Assembly (NCBI GenBank): GCA_002304925.1
Contig: DBPT01000015.1
Span: forward strand, 62,001-126,000
From: Prolixibacteraceae bacterium UBA1413
GTDB lineage: Bacteria > Bacteroidota > Bacteroidia > Bacteroidales > Prolixibacteraceae
Reading direction: 5' to 3'
DNA length: 64,000 nt
Shown: positions 8,917 to 17,386 of the stretch, piece after piece
How the letters are laid out: each line of letters starts with the position of its first letter
Position numbering within the stretch: the stretch's first letter is position 1
The notes under the pieces: generated by a model
What the model was told of the DNA's origin: nothing
The model's input: only the letters and a program-made list of their open reading frames with translations
Database searches by the model: none
Made by a program: the position numbers and the translations under genes

Positions 8917-10467
8917 CTACCTTGCCTGAAAAATGACGTCCCCGGTGCTGTATTGTGTAAAATGCTTTACAGCTTTTTGGAGATCTTCATCGGGTTTTAT
9001 GATGTTGTAATTATCCCAGAAGTCCTCATCGTAATCGATTGAGATTTCGGAGAAAATATCATTTACCGTAAACAGTTCCTTCACCGGGAACCTTTTAAGG
9101 CTGGTATTTCTGACCTCGGTGATTAACAGGTCGGAGACCGTATGGAATACCGAATTAATTTTGTCCTTGGGGCTTTTCACCCTGAAGGCCACATTGGCGC
9201 GGGCTGTGTGGAGATACCAGATTCCTCCGTGTTCTGAGAAATCGACCTGGTAGTCAACAAACAGGGGTTTCACCCTGAATTCTTTGGGTTTTTTCCTGAT
9301 CAGCGATTCCCCAGCAACGGAAAGTCCGTATTCATCCAGGCTGAATGAAGCATACAGGAGGGCATAGCTTTCGCGATCCACATACATTTCACCCACAAAC
9401 AGGGGAAAATCGATGTCACGGGCCGGACGGAACCTGATCACGAACACCGGGTGGTTTTTATACCAGATCACCTGGCTGATGGAGTAACGATATAGAAGCT
9501 GATAGTCAGGATCCAGAAAAGTCTCCAGTTTCCTGATCACGTCCAGCATGGTAATGATGTAGGGTCCCCCCTGCATTTTGAAATTCACCCAGTGGAAAGG
9601 TTGCACATCGGGACTTTTACGCGCTTTCAGCAACCTGACCTTATCCTCCCGGTCAGGGAATCCGTAAGGGGCTTTCAGAATCTCAAGGGCTGCCTCTGAC
9701 ACGTTGATATACGCATCGTCCTGCCGGAGGGTTTCCCGGTAAAAACCGGAGAACAGCTGGTAATTTGATGAATAATTCCGGGTGATGTTTTCCCTCAGGT
9801 TGTCGAGAATTTCGTCTACCGAAACGGCCTTTACCCTGACTTCCCTGATGCGTATTGAGATGGAGCGTAGGGGTATCACCCCGCCATCGTGGAGGGAATT
9901 GACGCTCATTTTTTTCCTGGCATAGCCCAGACTGCTGAATATCAGGGTATCGCCGGCATATTCCGGGTGAAGCTTAAGGATGAAATCGCCGTCGGCATTG
10001 GTAATGGTGCCGACAGGCTGGTTTTGAAGGGAAACGCTCACATAATTCATGGGTTCCCTCGTCGAACTGTCAATTACCTTACCCGAAATAAGAATCACGG
10101 GTTCAGGCAATTGCAGAGCGGTCTCCGTACCTTCCCCTTCGGCCAGGTCACCAGCTGAGATGATGATGTGGTCGTTTTTTCCCAAAAAGCGGAAATCGTC
10201 GTCTTTGAAAATCTCCGTCAGAACATCATGGACGCTGCGCTGTTCCAGGTGAAGGGTGATTTTGTTGTCAGTGGTAATCAGGGAAGCGTCGTATGAAAAA
10301 AAAATTCCGTTCCGGAGGGTAATTTGTTCCAGGAGATCGGAGACGGGTCTGTCGTCGGCATGCACGGAAATGATCCTGTCTAAAACCGGCGCACGCTGCT
10401 GCTGGCCCCGTGAAACGAGAGCCGGCAGCAACGTGCAGATAATAAGGACTATCCGCAAATATGACAT
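8917..10467 (-). CDS. Secreted STN + carboxypeptidase-regulatory-like domain protein
   Basis: A 516-aa protein with signal peptide (1-21). An STN/secretin-like domain follows (about 30-105, from ISVHADDRPVSDLLEQI to DHIIISAG), then a CarboxypepD_reg-like beta-sandwich (about 125-195, ISGKVIDSSTREPMNYVSV). Residues 220-516 form a large region of the kind seen in Bacteroidetes proteins of this architecture, of unknown function. STN domains usually form the signalling N-terminus of TonB receptors that contact a FecR anti-sigma factor, but no TonB plug or barrel follows here. Its ATG overlaps the stop of the upstream STN-protease gene (TGATG), so translation is coupled. Last gene of the sigma/FecR operon. 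Confidence 0.8.
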   Translation of the reverse strand: MSYLRIVLIICTLLPALVSRGQQQRAPVLDRIISVHADDRPVSDLLEQITLRNGIFFSYDASLITTDNKITLHLEQRSVHDVLTEIFKDDDFRFLGKNDHIIISAGDLAEGEGTETALQLPEPVILISGKVIDSSTREPMNYVSVSLQNQPVGTITNADGDFILKLHPEYAGDTLIFSSLGYARKKMSVNSLHDGGVIPLRSISIRIREVRVKAVSVDEILDNLRENITRNYSSNYQLFSGFYRETLRQDDAYINVSEAALEILKAPYGFPDREDKVRLLKARKSPDVQPFHWVNFKMQGGPYIITMLDVIRKLETFLDPDYQLLYRYSISQVIWYKNHPVFVIRFRPARDIDFPLFVGEMYVDRESYALLYASFSLDEYGLSVAGESLIRKKPKEFRVKPLFVDYQVDFSEHGGIWYLHTARANVAFRVKSPKDKINSVFHTVSDLLITEVRNTSLKRFPVKELFTVNDIFSEISIDYDEDFWDNYNIIKPDEDLQKAVKHFTQYSTGDVIFQAR

Positions 10468-12032
10468 CAGAAGTAGTTTTTCAGCTCAAAGGATGTTCTA
10501 ATTTGTTCCCCATCGCGCAAAACCTTCATTTTAACTTTCCTGTTTTCCTTACTCTGAAGGATCAGGTTAATGTCATTCAGAGAAAGAGAGGCATGGCTGT
10601 TGTTATTGACCGAAATAATCTGGTCATTTTCCTTCAGTCCGGCCAGATAGGCAGGAGAATTTTCCCGGATATTGGCAATGGTGAAAATCGGCAGTCCGGG
10701 CATCGGGTTAATTACTTCCATACCGCTCATGTTGTAGTTAAACGCTTCCTTCACCAGAGGTGTGGGAGAAAGGGTCAGCCGGGCATTGCGGTAATCGATT
10801 GTGACCACGAACCTGCGGAGGATTTCTGCGCCGAGGGTACCGTTCCGGTCGTTGGCCGAAATAAGTTCTGAAACCAGGCTGTCTTCGGGGAAGGAAACAA
10901 TGGGCCTGGGTAACACCAGGGGTCCTACCCACACGGCATCGATCCTGCCCTTGATTCCGAAGAGATCGCCGGAGAGACCCCTTCCGAGGAATGTTTCAAT
11001 GTGATTTTGCGGAACCCTGATCCGCTCGTCCGATTTCTCGGAGAGCCACAGGGCATCGCTGGCTCCCGTGTCAACCAACAGTTTTACGGGAACTTCGGTT
11101 TTTTCATCGGTCACGATGCTGGTACGGATAAAGGGTTTGTTCCCGTCAAAATGAAGCGGCAATATGATATCGCTCCTGCGGTCACGGTATTTGAAATGTT
11201 CGGGCCGGTACAAGGAAATCTCCTGATCCTGGTAATCGATTTTCACGATGTAATCCTTGAAAAGGTTAAAACCGATCAGGCCGTGGACCGGGATTCCCAG
11301 CATGTGGGAAATCTGGAAATTCTCATCGATGACCATTTGCACCTCCTGGTTGCGGGCTACCATTCCGTCGAGCTGGATTACATTGTTTCCCGACCGGTAG
11401 GCGGTGATGCTCTCGCCATCCCCGAGTCCCTGGATCTCCACGGGAACCATGTAGTTGAGATTCAGCTTTTCGATGAAAGGCAGTTCCGTGATAATCGGGA
11501 AACGCACCCCGGTATCGAGGATAAAATTCAGGGTATCCGATTCATTGATGGTAACCGGCAGAATGATCAGGTTACTGGCGGATTTGAATTTCAGGTTGAC
11601 TGATTTTCTACGCGGGTCTTCGATGAGGAAACCCCGGTTGATGCCATAGTCCCTGGCCGTTCTTTCGATGTCGATGCTCTGGTCCAGGGGAATATACTCC
11701 CTGACCACCATCAGGTTATCCTCGATCTCGAAAATCAGGTAAAAATCTTTCATCAGCTTATCGAGGACAAACTTGACCGGTTTGTTGGAGACGTTGATGC
11801 TCACCTTTTTGTTGGCGATGAGATCAGCATTGTACGAGTAATCGATATTGAGGTATTTGCAGATCTTCTCGATCACACCCGAGAGTGGCTCCTCTTCGGC
11901 GTAAATGCTGATGTTCTGGTCGAGGGCCGGATCTGTTTTTCGGCGTTCCTGGGCCGTCACCATCGCCGGTATGAATACCAGCATGAAAAGAGTCGTCAGG
12001 AATGTTCTCATATTCAATTTTATTGTCTTCAT
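10467..12032 (-). CDS. STN-domain, double retropepsin-like aspartic protease with PDZ domain
   Basis: A 521-aa exported protein. In order: signal peptide (1-27), STN domain (about 38-110), a first retropepsin-like domain with FILDTGVRFPI (DTG 173-175) and a closing GIPVHGLIGFNLFKDY (246-261), a second with LLVDTGASDALWL (DTG 321-323) and GTLGAEILRRF (398-408), and a C-terminal PDZ domain (about 448-515). Both DTG triads are intact, so two half-sites in one chain could form a pepsin-like dimer. An aspartic protease/PDZ protein is common in Bacteroidetes; an STN front end directly behind FecR is the unusual part. It starts 6 nt after the FecR gene; an alternative ATG lies at 12011. Confidence 0.85.
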   Translation of the reverse strand: MKTIKLNMRTFLTTLFMLVFIPAMVTAQERRKTDPALDQNISIYAEEEPLSGVIEKICKYLNIDYSYNADLIANKKVSINVSNKPVKFVLDKLMKDFYLIFEIEDNLMVVREYIPLDQSIDIERTARDYGINRGFLIEDPRRKSVNLKFKSASNLIILPVTINESDTLNFILDTGVRFPIITELPFIEKLNLNYMVPVEIQGLGDGESITAYRSGNNVIQLDGMVARNQEVQMVIDENFQISHMLGIPVHGLIGFNLFKDYIVKIDYQDQEISLYRPEHFKYRDRRSDIILPLHFDGNKPFIRTSIVTDEKTEVPVKLLVDTGASDALWLSEKSDERIRVPQNHIETFLGRGLSGDLFGIKGRIDAVWVGPLVLPRPIVSFPEDSLVSELISANDRNGTLGAEILRRFVVTIDYRNARLTLSPTPLVKEAFNYNMSGMEVINPMPGLPIFTIANIRENSPAYLAGLKENDQIISVNNNSHASLSLNDINLILQSKENRKVKMKVLRDGEQIRTSFELKNYF

Positions 12033-12038
12033 GGCATT

Positions 12039-13094
12039 TTACTTTTTAGGGTTGTTTTCTGCGGCTGTCAAAAAATATTGTCCGTTTCCCGCCGATAGTT
12101 CCAGGTTGAAAGTCAGCCGGATTACTTCCAGGATGAAATCTACCGGTTGGTTGCTGAAATGGGCTGTAAGGAGCAGGTCGCTGAGGGAAGGTTCGGAGAG
12201 CTGGATTTCAGTGTGGTAGGTTTTTTCCAGATCAGCGATTACGTTCCCGAGTTTCGTCTGCTGAAAGACCAGTTCAAAAGTTTTCCAGGATGTCACGTTG
12301 GGATTTTCATTCACCGATTTCACCAGATGATTTTTTTCATTCATGAGGACTCCTTTTTCACCGGGCAGAAGGATGAGGTCGGAGCCCGATTGCTGAGCCA
12401 GTTTTGGGCAAATGAGTTGTACTTTTCCGGTTTCCACGACCACCTCAACGGCTTCATCGCCGGGCCGGGCACTCACATTAAAGGAAGTGCCCAGCACTTT
12501 GATCCGGGCATTCCCCGCTGAGATAACAAATGGCTTTGAGGCATCGGGGCTTACTTCAAAAAAGGCCTCCCCCTCTATTTGCACTTCCCGGTTTTTTTTC
12601 GCGAACTGCCTGGGGTAGGTCAGTTTTGAACTGCTGTTCAGTGTCACCTGTGATCCGTCGGGAAGGGTGATATCCCGCAACACCTGCTGATTGTCTGAGA
12701 TCACTTCGGTAAAGACGGCGGTCTTGTGCTGCCTGAAACCGGCGTAAAAACCAAGGGATCCAAGGGCCAGGGCCAACAGTACCGATGCCGCCACGCGCAG
12801 GAGCTTTATCCTGAAGAATGCGCCCCTTTGAGGGGACGTCAGCTCCCTGACAGGCACGGCATGCAAATCCCCTTCCACCTTGTCCCATGCTGCAGCAGGA
12901 TCAAATTTCCGGGAATGATAATACAACCTGGCCTTTTTCATGATCTCTTCACCCGATTTCAGAATGGCGCTGTTTTCACCTGACCGGCCGATCCAGGTTT
13001 CCACTTCAGCCTTTTCAGACCCGCTGGCTTCGTCGCTCAGAAATTTGGCCAGTAAATCCCAGTTTACCTCTTCTATGTTCTTTTTTTCTTTCAT
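12039..13094 (-). CDS. FecR-family anti-sigma factor
   Basis: A 351-aa single-pass membrane protein. The N-terminal cytoplasmic part (about 1-95) would bind the sigma factor. A transmembrane helix covers about 99-118, followed by a periplasmic FecR domain (about 135-235, ITLPDGSQVTLNSSSKLTYP and VQIEGEAFFEV) and a C-terminal DUF4974/STN-like domain (about 275-345). The frame opens 42 nt further upstream, but MKEKKNIEEVNWDLL is the natural start. In the classical system the periplasmic domain receives the signal from the STN domain of a TonB receptor. The next two genes provide STN domains without receptors. Confidence 0.93.
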   Translation of the reverse strand: MKEKKNIEEVNWDLLAKFLSDEASGSEKAEVETWIGRSGENSAILKSGEEIMKKARLYYHSRKFDPAAAWDKVEGDLHAVPVRELTSPQRGAFFRIKLLRVAASVLLALALGSLGFYAGFRQHKTAVFTEVISDNQQVLRDITLPDGSQVTLNSSSKLTYPRQFAKKNREVQIEGEAFFEVSPDASKPFVISAGNARIKVLGTSFNVSARPGDEAVEVVVETGKVQLICPKLAQQSGSDLILLPGEKGVLMNEKNHLVKSVNENPNVTSWKTFELVFQQTKLGNVIADLEKTYHTEIQLSEPSLSDLLLTAHFSNQPVDFILEVIRLTFNLELSAGNGQYFLTAAENNPKK

Positions 13095-13140
13095 TACGCT
13101 TTTAAGACACGTGAACGGCAAAATACCCCTATCCAATGTC

Positions 13141-13707
13141 TCACATTAATCCCAAAACCAGAAAAAAGAGGAGCGTGCGGAATTTTTCCCGCAACGATTT
13201 AAGTGCAGCCCCCATTTGAGCTTCTACAGTTTTTACGGAAATGCCCAGTTTTTCAGCAATTTCTCGGTATTTCAGTCCCTCTTCGCGGTTGAGCCTGAAA
13301 ATCTCCTGCCGTTTTACAGGCAGGGAGGCGATGCCTTCTTCAATTCTCAGGAGCTTTTCGGGGGAGATGGAATAATCTTCAGGAGCATCTTCCGACAACA
13401 GGGCATCGCGGAGCTTCATGGCATGGAGCTGGCGTACCTTGTCGCGGCGGATTAGGTTCAGGCACTGGTTGCGCACCGAGCGGAAGAGGTAATGTTTCAG
13501 GGAGGTTTCCACGACCAACTCCATGCGTCTTTCCCAGATTTTCACAAAAAGATCCTGCACCACCTCCTCCGCCTGATTGTCATCGTTCAGGAAGTGAGAG
13601 GCGTAATGGCACATCGGAGCATAAAAAGCGTCGAACAGACTTTTGAAGGCTGTCCGGTCGCCGTTTCGGATTCTGTTAAACAAAGTCAGATCTTCCATCG
13701 GAACCAT
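13141..13707 (-). CDS. ECF sigma-70 factor, Bacteroidetes family
   Basis: A 188-aa extracytoplasmic-function sigma factor. Region 2 runs from LFNRIRNGDRTAFKSLFDAF through DDNQAEEVVQDLFVKIW, and region 4 carries the helix-turn-helix GLKYREIAEKLGISVKTVEA. The frame could start 90 nt further upstream, but ECF factors begin near MEDLTLFNRI; I give the ATG at 13707 (MVPMEDL), with 13698 as an equal choice. It heads an operon with FecR and two STN proteins. The short hydrophobic tail (LLFFLVLGLM) is unusual for a soluble sigma factor and may help hold it near its membrane partner. Confidence 0.93.
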   Translation of the reverse strand: MVPMEDLTLFNRIRNGDRTAFKSLFDAFYAPMCHYASHFLNDDNQAEEVVQDLFVKIWERRMELVVETSLKHYLFRSVRNQCLNLIRRDKVRQLHAMKLRDALLSEDAPEDYSISPEKLLRIEEGIASLPVKRQEIFRLNREEGLKYREIAEKLGISVKTVEAQMGAALKSLREKFRTLLFFLVLGLM

Positions 13708-13879
13708 TGGCAGATTCTGCCGTCTGCCGGAAAATATGTCAATAAAGGTAAAAATTTTATCATAAGCATATACCGCGGGTTGGCATGTTTCAGCCACCCC
13801 TGCCCGGCCTTATGTGTTTCTTCACTTAAACATGGAGAGGAAAAAAATGTTGATTGAATTTTTGATTTAAAAAAAGTAG

Positions 13880-13887
13880 TAGTTTTG
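13880..13887 (+). promoter_or_regulatory. Candidate -7 element of tRNA-Leu
   Basis: TAGTTTTG matches TAnnTTTG and ends 11 nt before the tRNA. A TTG lies at 13854-13856, with spacing (23 nt) longer than the ideal 19. Confidence 0.45.
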
Positions 13888-13898
13888 CACCACTGCCG

Positions 13899-13982
13899 GC
13901 CCGGGTGGCGGAATTGGTAGACGCGCTGGACTCAAAATCCAGTGATAGCAATATCGTGCGGGTTCGATTCCCGCCCCGGGCA
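13899..13982 (+). tRNA. tRNA-Leu (anticodon CAA)
   Basis: Class II tRNA of 84 nt. Acceptor arms GCCCGGG and CCCGGGC, anticodon stem CTGGA/TCCAG around loop CTCAAAA with anticodon CAA, a long variable arm with GATA/TATC, T-arm GCGGG-TTCGATT-CCCGC, and discriminator A. The 3' CCA is not fully encoded (ACCG follows). It marks the left edge of the AT-rich segment. Confidence 0.97.
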
Positions 13983-14210
13983 CCGAATAACCTCCGCAAT
14001 CAACTCTTTGTCAGAAGATTATCGAAATTTTTCATTGCGCTGCTGAAACAATACTGAAACTTTTTGTCTGGTTGTATTACCCATCCATCCCCTTCAACCA
14101 CTATTCTTATGAACCAACATTTGGAAGCTCATATATTGTACTCTCTCCTTCAACCGATGAAATTAAGGAAGCCCCGGATTAGTGAAAAGAACCAAATAAT
14201 CAAATTGGCA

Positions 14211-14232
14211 CAAAAGCCGGCAATTACCGGCT
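14211..14232 (-). terminator. Hairpin terminator of the 482-aa gene
   Basis: AGCCGG (14215-14220) and CCGGCT (14227-14232) form a stem. On the minus strand a short T run follows. It lies about 50 nt past the stop of the gene ending at 14280. Confidence 0.5.
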
Positions 14233-14279
14233 AACACACGTTAAGTGTCAATTTCAATTTGATTTAATTTGTTAAAACA

Positions 14280-15728
14280 TTACTGTTTAATAAACTTCTT
14301 TACTATAATTTCTCTGTCAGATAAAAGTCTTAATATATAAATTCCATTACTTAGGTTTTCAACATTTATTTCATTTACATTATTGTTTAATAATTTGATA
14401 TCTATTAATTTATTCTCTAATGAATAAAAATATGCATAAACAGGAAACGAATTGATATTTATTATTATTCTATCAAAAACCGGATTAGGATAAACATTAA
14501 TAATTTCATTTGAATTATCCTGTAAACCTGTCGCTAAACCATATAGTCCAATATTATTATTATAACAAGAATCCCAATCTGAAGTAAATTGCCACCAATT
14601 TGTCATTTTATAAGAATTAAAAGGAATATTATTATTAAATCCAGGCATATTTTGCATCCAGTAAATATACCATTGACTTTCTGTTTTCTGGTTAAAATCA
14701 GCAGCACCCGGCCAATCATAAGCTAAACTACCCCATGTATTGCAATTTACAAGCTTTTTTGTTCCACCTAAAGGTTTCCAATCTTCTATATCGCTATTAA
14801 CCAAATCAGTATTTTGATAATCATAATCCTTTGTTGTATTTGGTGGGTGGTGACAATCACCAGCTCTTCCAATAGGAGGTATTTGGTAATTATTATCTCC
14901 CCAGCCAGAAAAATTTTGTACAAACATGCTTATATTACCATCTTGTCGTTCAGCTGTATAATTGTACATTGCCTCAAGTTGGTGTCCATGATTATGCACT
15001 GCTTCTGCCTGGCTTCTTCTGAAATTATAACAATAAACTACATAAGTATGATCTAAAATATATAAATCATCTGCAACCCTATAACTATTTGAAATATCTC
15101 CGGTTGTTGGACTAGCCATATTTGATTCAACAAACGAAACATGCTTCTGAATATTACCATGAATGCTTTCATTATAGGATGGCCAACCTGGTCTTGCAGG
15201 CTCACCATACCATATCCAAACTTCTTTAACATTATTTGTCTTAATGAAGTTAGTCAAATTTAAGACATCAAATTCCTTTTTATAATCTGGTTGATATATA
15301 TTTTTACCGCCTTCAGTACCTAATAAATAATTACTTACATTAATTTGTCTATAAACTGTTATGTATTTCAGTACTTTGTACCCCAAGTATGGAACAGCGT
15401 TTACATTTTTATAACCACGAAATTTACTGCCTTCTTCTAACGAGAATTTTGTTCTTGCATTATAAATATCTATGTTAGATTTTAAATCATTAATTGTTAT
15501 ATTACCAAGATCCCAATAATCAGTTGCTTGCGCAACATCTAAATTTATACCATCTAAAGTGGGTATATATCTAATAATTACTACAGGCATTTCTTTAACG
15601 TAATTAGTTGCCGGCGTGGAAAGAAACACCCCAATATTTTCTTCTACTATACTACCTGGAGTTACTTGACCATTTGCATAGTTAATAGAAAAAATACACA
15701 AAATTAAATATAATAGAAATCGTTTCAT
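14280..15728 (-). CDS. Exported protein of unknown function with T9SS sorting tail
   Basis: A 482-aa protein with a signal peptide (1-20) and a C-terminal type A T9SS domain (about 400-482: INVYPNPVFDRIIINI, then LSNGIYILRLLSDREIIVKKF). The middle has a His-rich motif AVHNHGHQLEAMYNY, a GRAGDCHHPPNTTKDYDY segment, and Trp-rich stretches such as EVWIWYGEPARPGWP. The HxHGHxxE arrangement could bind a metal, but I cannot name the family. Codon use is strongly AT-biased compared with the PUL genes, suggesting transfer. The gene lies alone behind tRNA-Leu on the minus strand. Confidence 0.8.
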   Translation of the reverse strand: MKRFLLYLILCIFSINYANGQVTPGSIVEENIGVFLSTPATNYVKEMPVVIIRYIPTLDGINLDVAQATDYWDLGNITINDLKSNIDIYNARTKFSLEEGSKFRGYKNVNAVPYLGYKVLKYITVYRQINVSNYLLGTEGGKNIYQPDYKKEFDVLNLTNFIKTNNVKEVWIWYGEPARPGWPSYNESIHGNIQKHVSFVESNMASPTTGDISNSYRVADDLYILDHTYVVYCYNFRRSQAEAVHNHGHQLEAMYNYTAERQDGNISMFVQNFSGWGDNNYQIPPIGRAGDCHHPPNTTKDYDYQNTDLVNSDIEDWKPLGGTKKLVNCNTWGSLAYDWPGAADFNQKTESQWYIYWMQNMPGFNNNIPFNSYKMTNWWQFTSDWDSCYNNNIGLYGLATGLQDNSNEIINVYPNPVFDRIIININSFPVYAYFYSLENKLIDIKLLNNNVNEINVENLSNGIYILRLLSDREIIVKKFIKQ

Positions 15729-15842
15729 ATAATTATAATTAAATTGTTAGTACTAAAAATTTCCTAATATTTAAATCATTCAATATAAAATGCTACGTAA
15801 ATCCAAAATCAACAAAGTCAAACCATTAACTTGTTGCAAATT

Positions 15843-16031
15843 TTATAAATTCCTGTGGCTTATCTTAAAATCATTCTCGTTATCATATCTGCCGTATAAT
15901 TCAACATACCAATCCATATCAATTAGCCCTGTCGCATCAATTTCAGACAAATCAGGTTCGAAATTATCGTTAATTTTGCTTTTTTCAAGAATCATCTTTC
16001 CACGAATAACTGTCGTTTCAAATTTTCCCAT
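15843..16031 (-). CDS. Short ORF overlapping the LRR gene, probably its frameshifted C-terminus
   Basis: A 62-codon frame starting ATGGGAAAATTTGA at 16031, overlapping the last 14 nt of the LRR gene. If one A of GGGAAAATTTG is removed, the LRR frame reads straight on as FELTDGK-FETTVIRGKMIL into this ORF, which makes a more natural protein end. So it is either a separate overlapping gene or the broken tail of the LRR protein. It contains an acidic stretch (PDLSEIDATGLIDMDWYVE). No known function. Confidence 0.45.
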   Translation of the reverse strand: MGKFETTVIRGKMILEKSKINDNFEPDLSEIDATGLIDMDWYVELYGRYDNENDFKISHRNL

Positions 16032-16881
16032 CAGTCAGTTCAAATTTATATTGTCTTCCTGCTAATTTCTTTCCTGAAATATGTATAGCACAATTTTTCA
16101 GCTTCTTCACTTCACTAATATCTTCAAGTCTGTTACACTCAAAAGCAAATATTCTTTTTAGATGCTTAAGATGGTCGCATTTTGGAAACCTTGTAACCTT
16201 AGCTACATATTGAAGCTCTATGTCCTCAAGATTTGGCAGTTGTTCAATGAAGTCAATGTTTTCAATCTTTGAATTTGTCTTAATCCATATTCTCCTTAGT
16301 GATTGAATATTAGGCAAAAAATCAAAACTTTCAACTCTGCTTCCATAGTTGCCAAGTGTTTCCAAAGGAAGTCCTTGCAAGAAGTCGAAGTCCTTTAGCT
16401 TAGTTGATGACAGCCAAAGTGTTTTTAAATTTTTGAGTAATGGAATAGTCGTCAGAAAATCTTTGTAATCTCCTTCAAGATTTATACTTTCTATGGTCTC
16501 TTTAAAGTCAGCAACAAACTTTATACTGATTTTTGGTTTTGGTTGTGTGAAACCAAGTCCAAGATGAACAAGTTTGTTTAACTTATAAAGCGGCTCACAA
16601 GAACCAAATACTGCTGTGTCCCAGTCAAATCTTTCCAGGTCGGGAAGAAGGTGTAAGAAACTAATATCTGCCCAAGTGTCTGGGTAACCATAAACTCTTA
16701 AAGTGATGTCTTTTCTTTTCTTGAATACTACATCATTTAAAACCTTTAGAGTTGTTGCATCAGGTTTGATGTCATGAAATTGAATGACTTTAAGTTTTGG
16801 CAATTCAAGCAACTGCTCCGCAACAGAATAACCTATCGGTTGTCTGCAGTGAAATCTGTCTGCTGAAATTAAGCCTTCCAT
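16018..16881 (-). CDS. Leucine-rich-repeat protein
   Basis: A 287-aa protein without a signal peptide, built from leucine-rich repeats of 22-25 residues: LLPDLERFDWDT, LLKNLKTLWLSSTKLKDFDF, LPNIQSLRRIWIKTNSKIENIDF, LPNLEDIELQYVAKVTRFP, HLKHLKRIFAFECNRLEDI. It is probably a cytoplasmic binding scaffold; such LRR proteins in accessory regions often have unknown partners. Its end may be frameshifted (see the overlapping short ORF). AT-rich like its neighbours. The upstream 500 bp contains no intact gene. Confidence 0.75.
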   Translation of the reverse strand: MEGLISADRFHCRQPIGYSVAEQLLELPKLKVIQFHDIKPDATTLKVLNDVVFKKRKDITLRVYGYPDTWADISFLHLLPDLERFDWDTAVFGSCEPLYKLNKLVHLGLGFTQPKPKISIKFVADFKETIESINLEGDYKDFLTTIPLLKNLKTLWLSSTKLKDFDFLQGLPLETLGNYGSRVESFDFLPNIQSLRRIWIKTNSKIENIDFIEQLPNLEDIELQYVAKVTRFPKCDHLKHLKRIFAFECNRLEDISEVKKLKNCAIHISGKKLAGRQYKFELTDGKI

Positions 16882-17386
16882 ATTTTATTAATTATTCGCT
16901 TTTTGTCTGTCAGTTTAAGTTTGCACGGTCGTCCTAAAATTATGACTTATGTCAATTAACTAATTGAATATCAGCTTGTTTCAAATTATGTTTTTCGCGG
17001 TATCTATCTTGAGAAAATATGCCAAGTTCATTAGGATCAATACCAAATTTAGCAATTTTTTTTCTTATCAGTACCAGATATTTTCATTTTTCATCCCATT
17101 CCGGAATGACGCCGGGACTGGTCAGTAATCCTGACAGTGATACCATTTTAAAAACCGGATTTACAAAAAGCCTGAATGCTGAGGTACGGCAATTCATTAG
17201 CAGGCGAAGCCAATAAACCCGGTAGAATTTTTACCTTTATTTAAAATAATTTTGGAGTAGCTTTATCTGGGGAACAGGCGCTAACGGTTGGTCGGTATAT
17301 TTTGTTTGCAACCAATAAAATATACTGACCAGTTAGCCGGAGATATTTTTTCAAATCTTTAAATGGAGCCTTAAAAAAGAATCATA
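16882..17386. other. Stretch without intact gene: coding remnants and a palindrome
   Basis: On the minus strand a 44-codon tail without a start ends at 16952. It reads IAKFGIDPNELGIFSQ and ends KQADIQLVN, follows an 8-A run, and looks like the C-terminus of a lost gene. On the plus strand about 17095-17216 is another protein-like fragment (VSNPDSDTILKTGFTKSL) of different base composition. A long palindrome at 17281-17336 is listed separately. I see no complete gene. Confidence 0.5.
17281..17336. repeat. Imperfect palindrome with CTAAC/GTTAG ends (attC-like?)
   Basis: The left arm 17281-17303 starts CTAAC; the right arm 17317-17336 ends GTTAG. The arms pair over about 20 bp with one 3-nt bulge and one mismatch, around a 13-nt loop. 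Boxes CTAAC and GTTAG at the ends and unpaired bases inside recall integron attC sites, though GTTAGCC does not fit GTTRRRY exactly. It could also be a transcription hairpin or a MITE end. Confidence 0.5.

Noticed and set aside
17019..17216. 65-codon plus-strand ORF as a real gene
   Set aside because: Its first part is antisense to a better minus-strand remnant and only the last 35 codons look protein-like; treated as a remnant.
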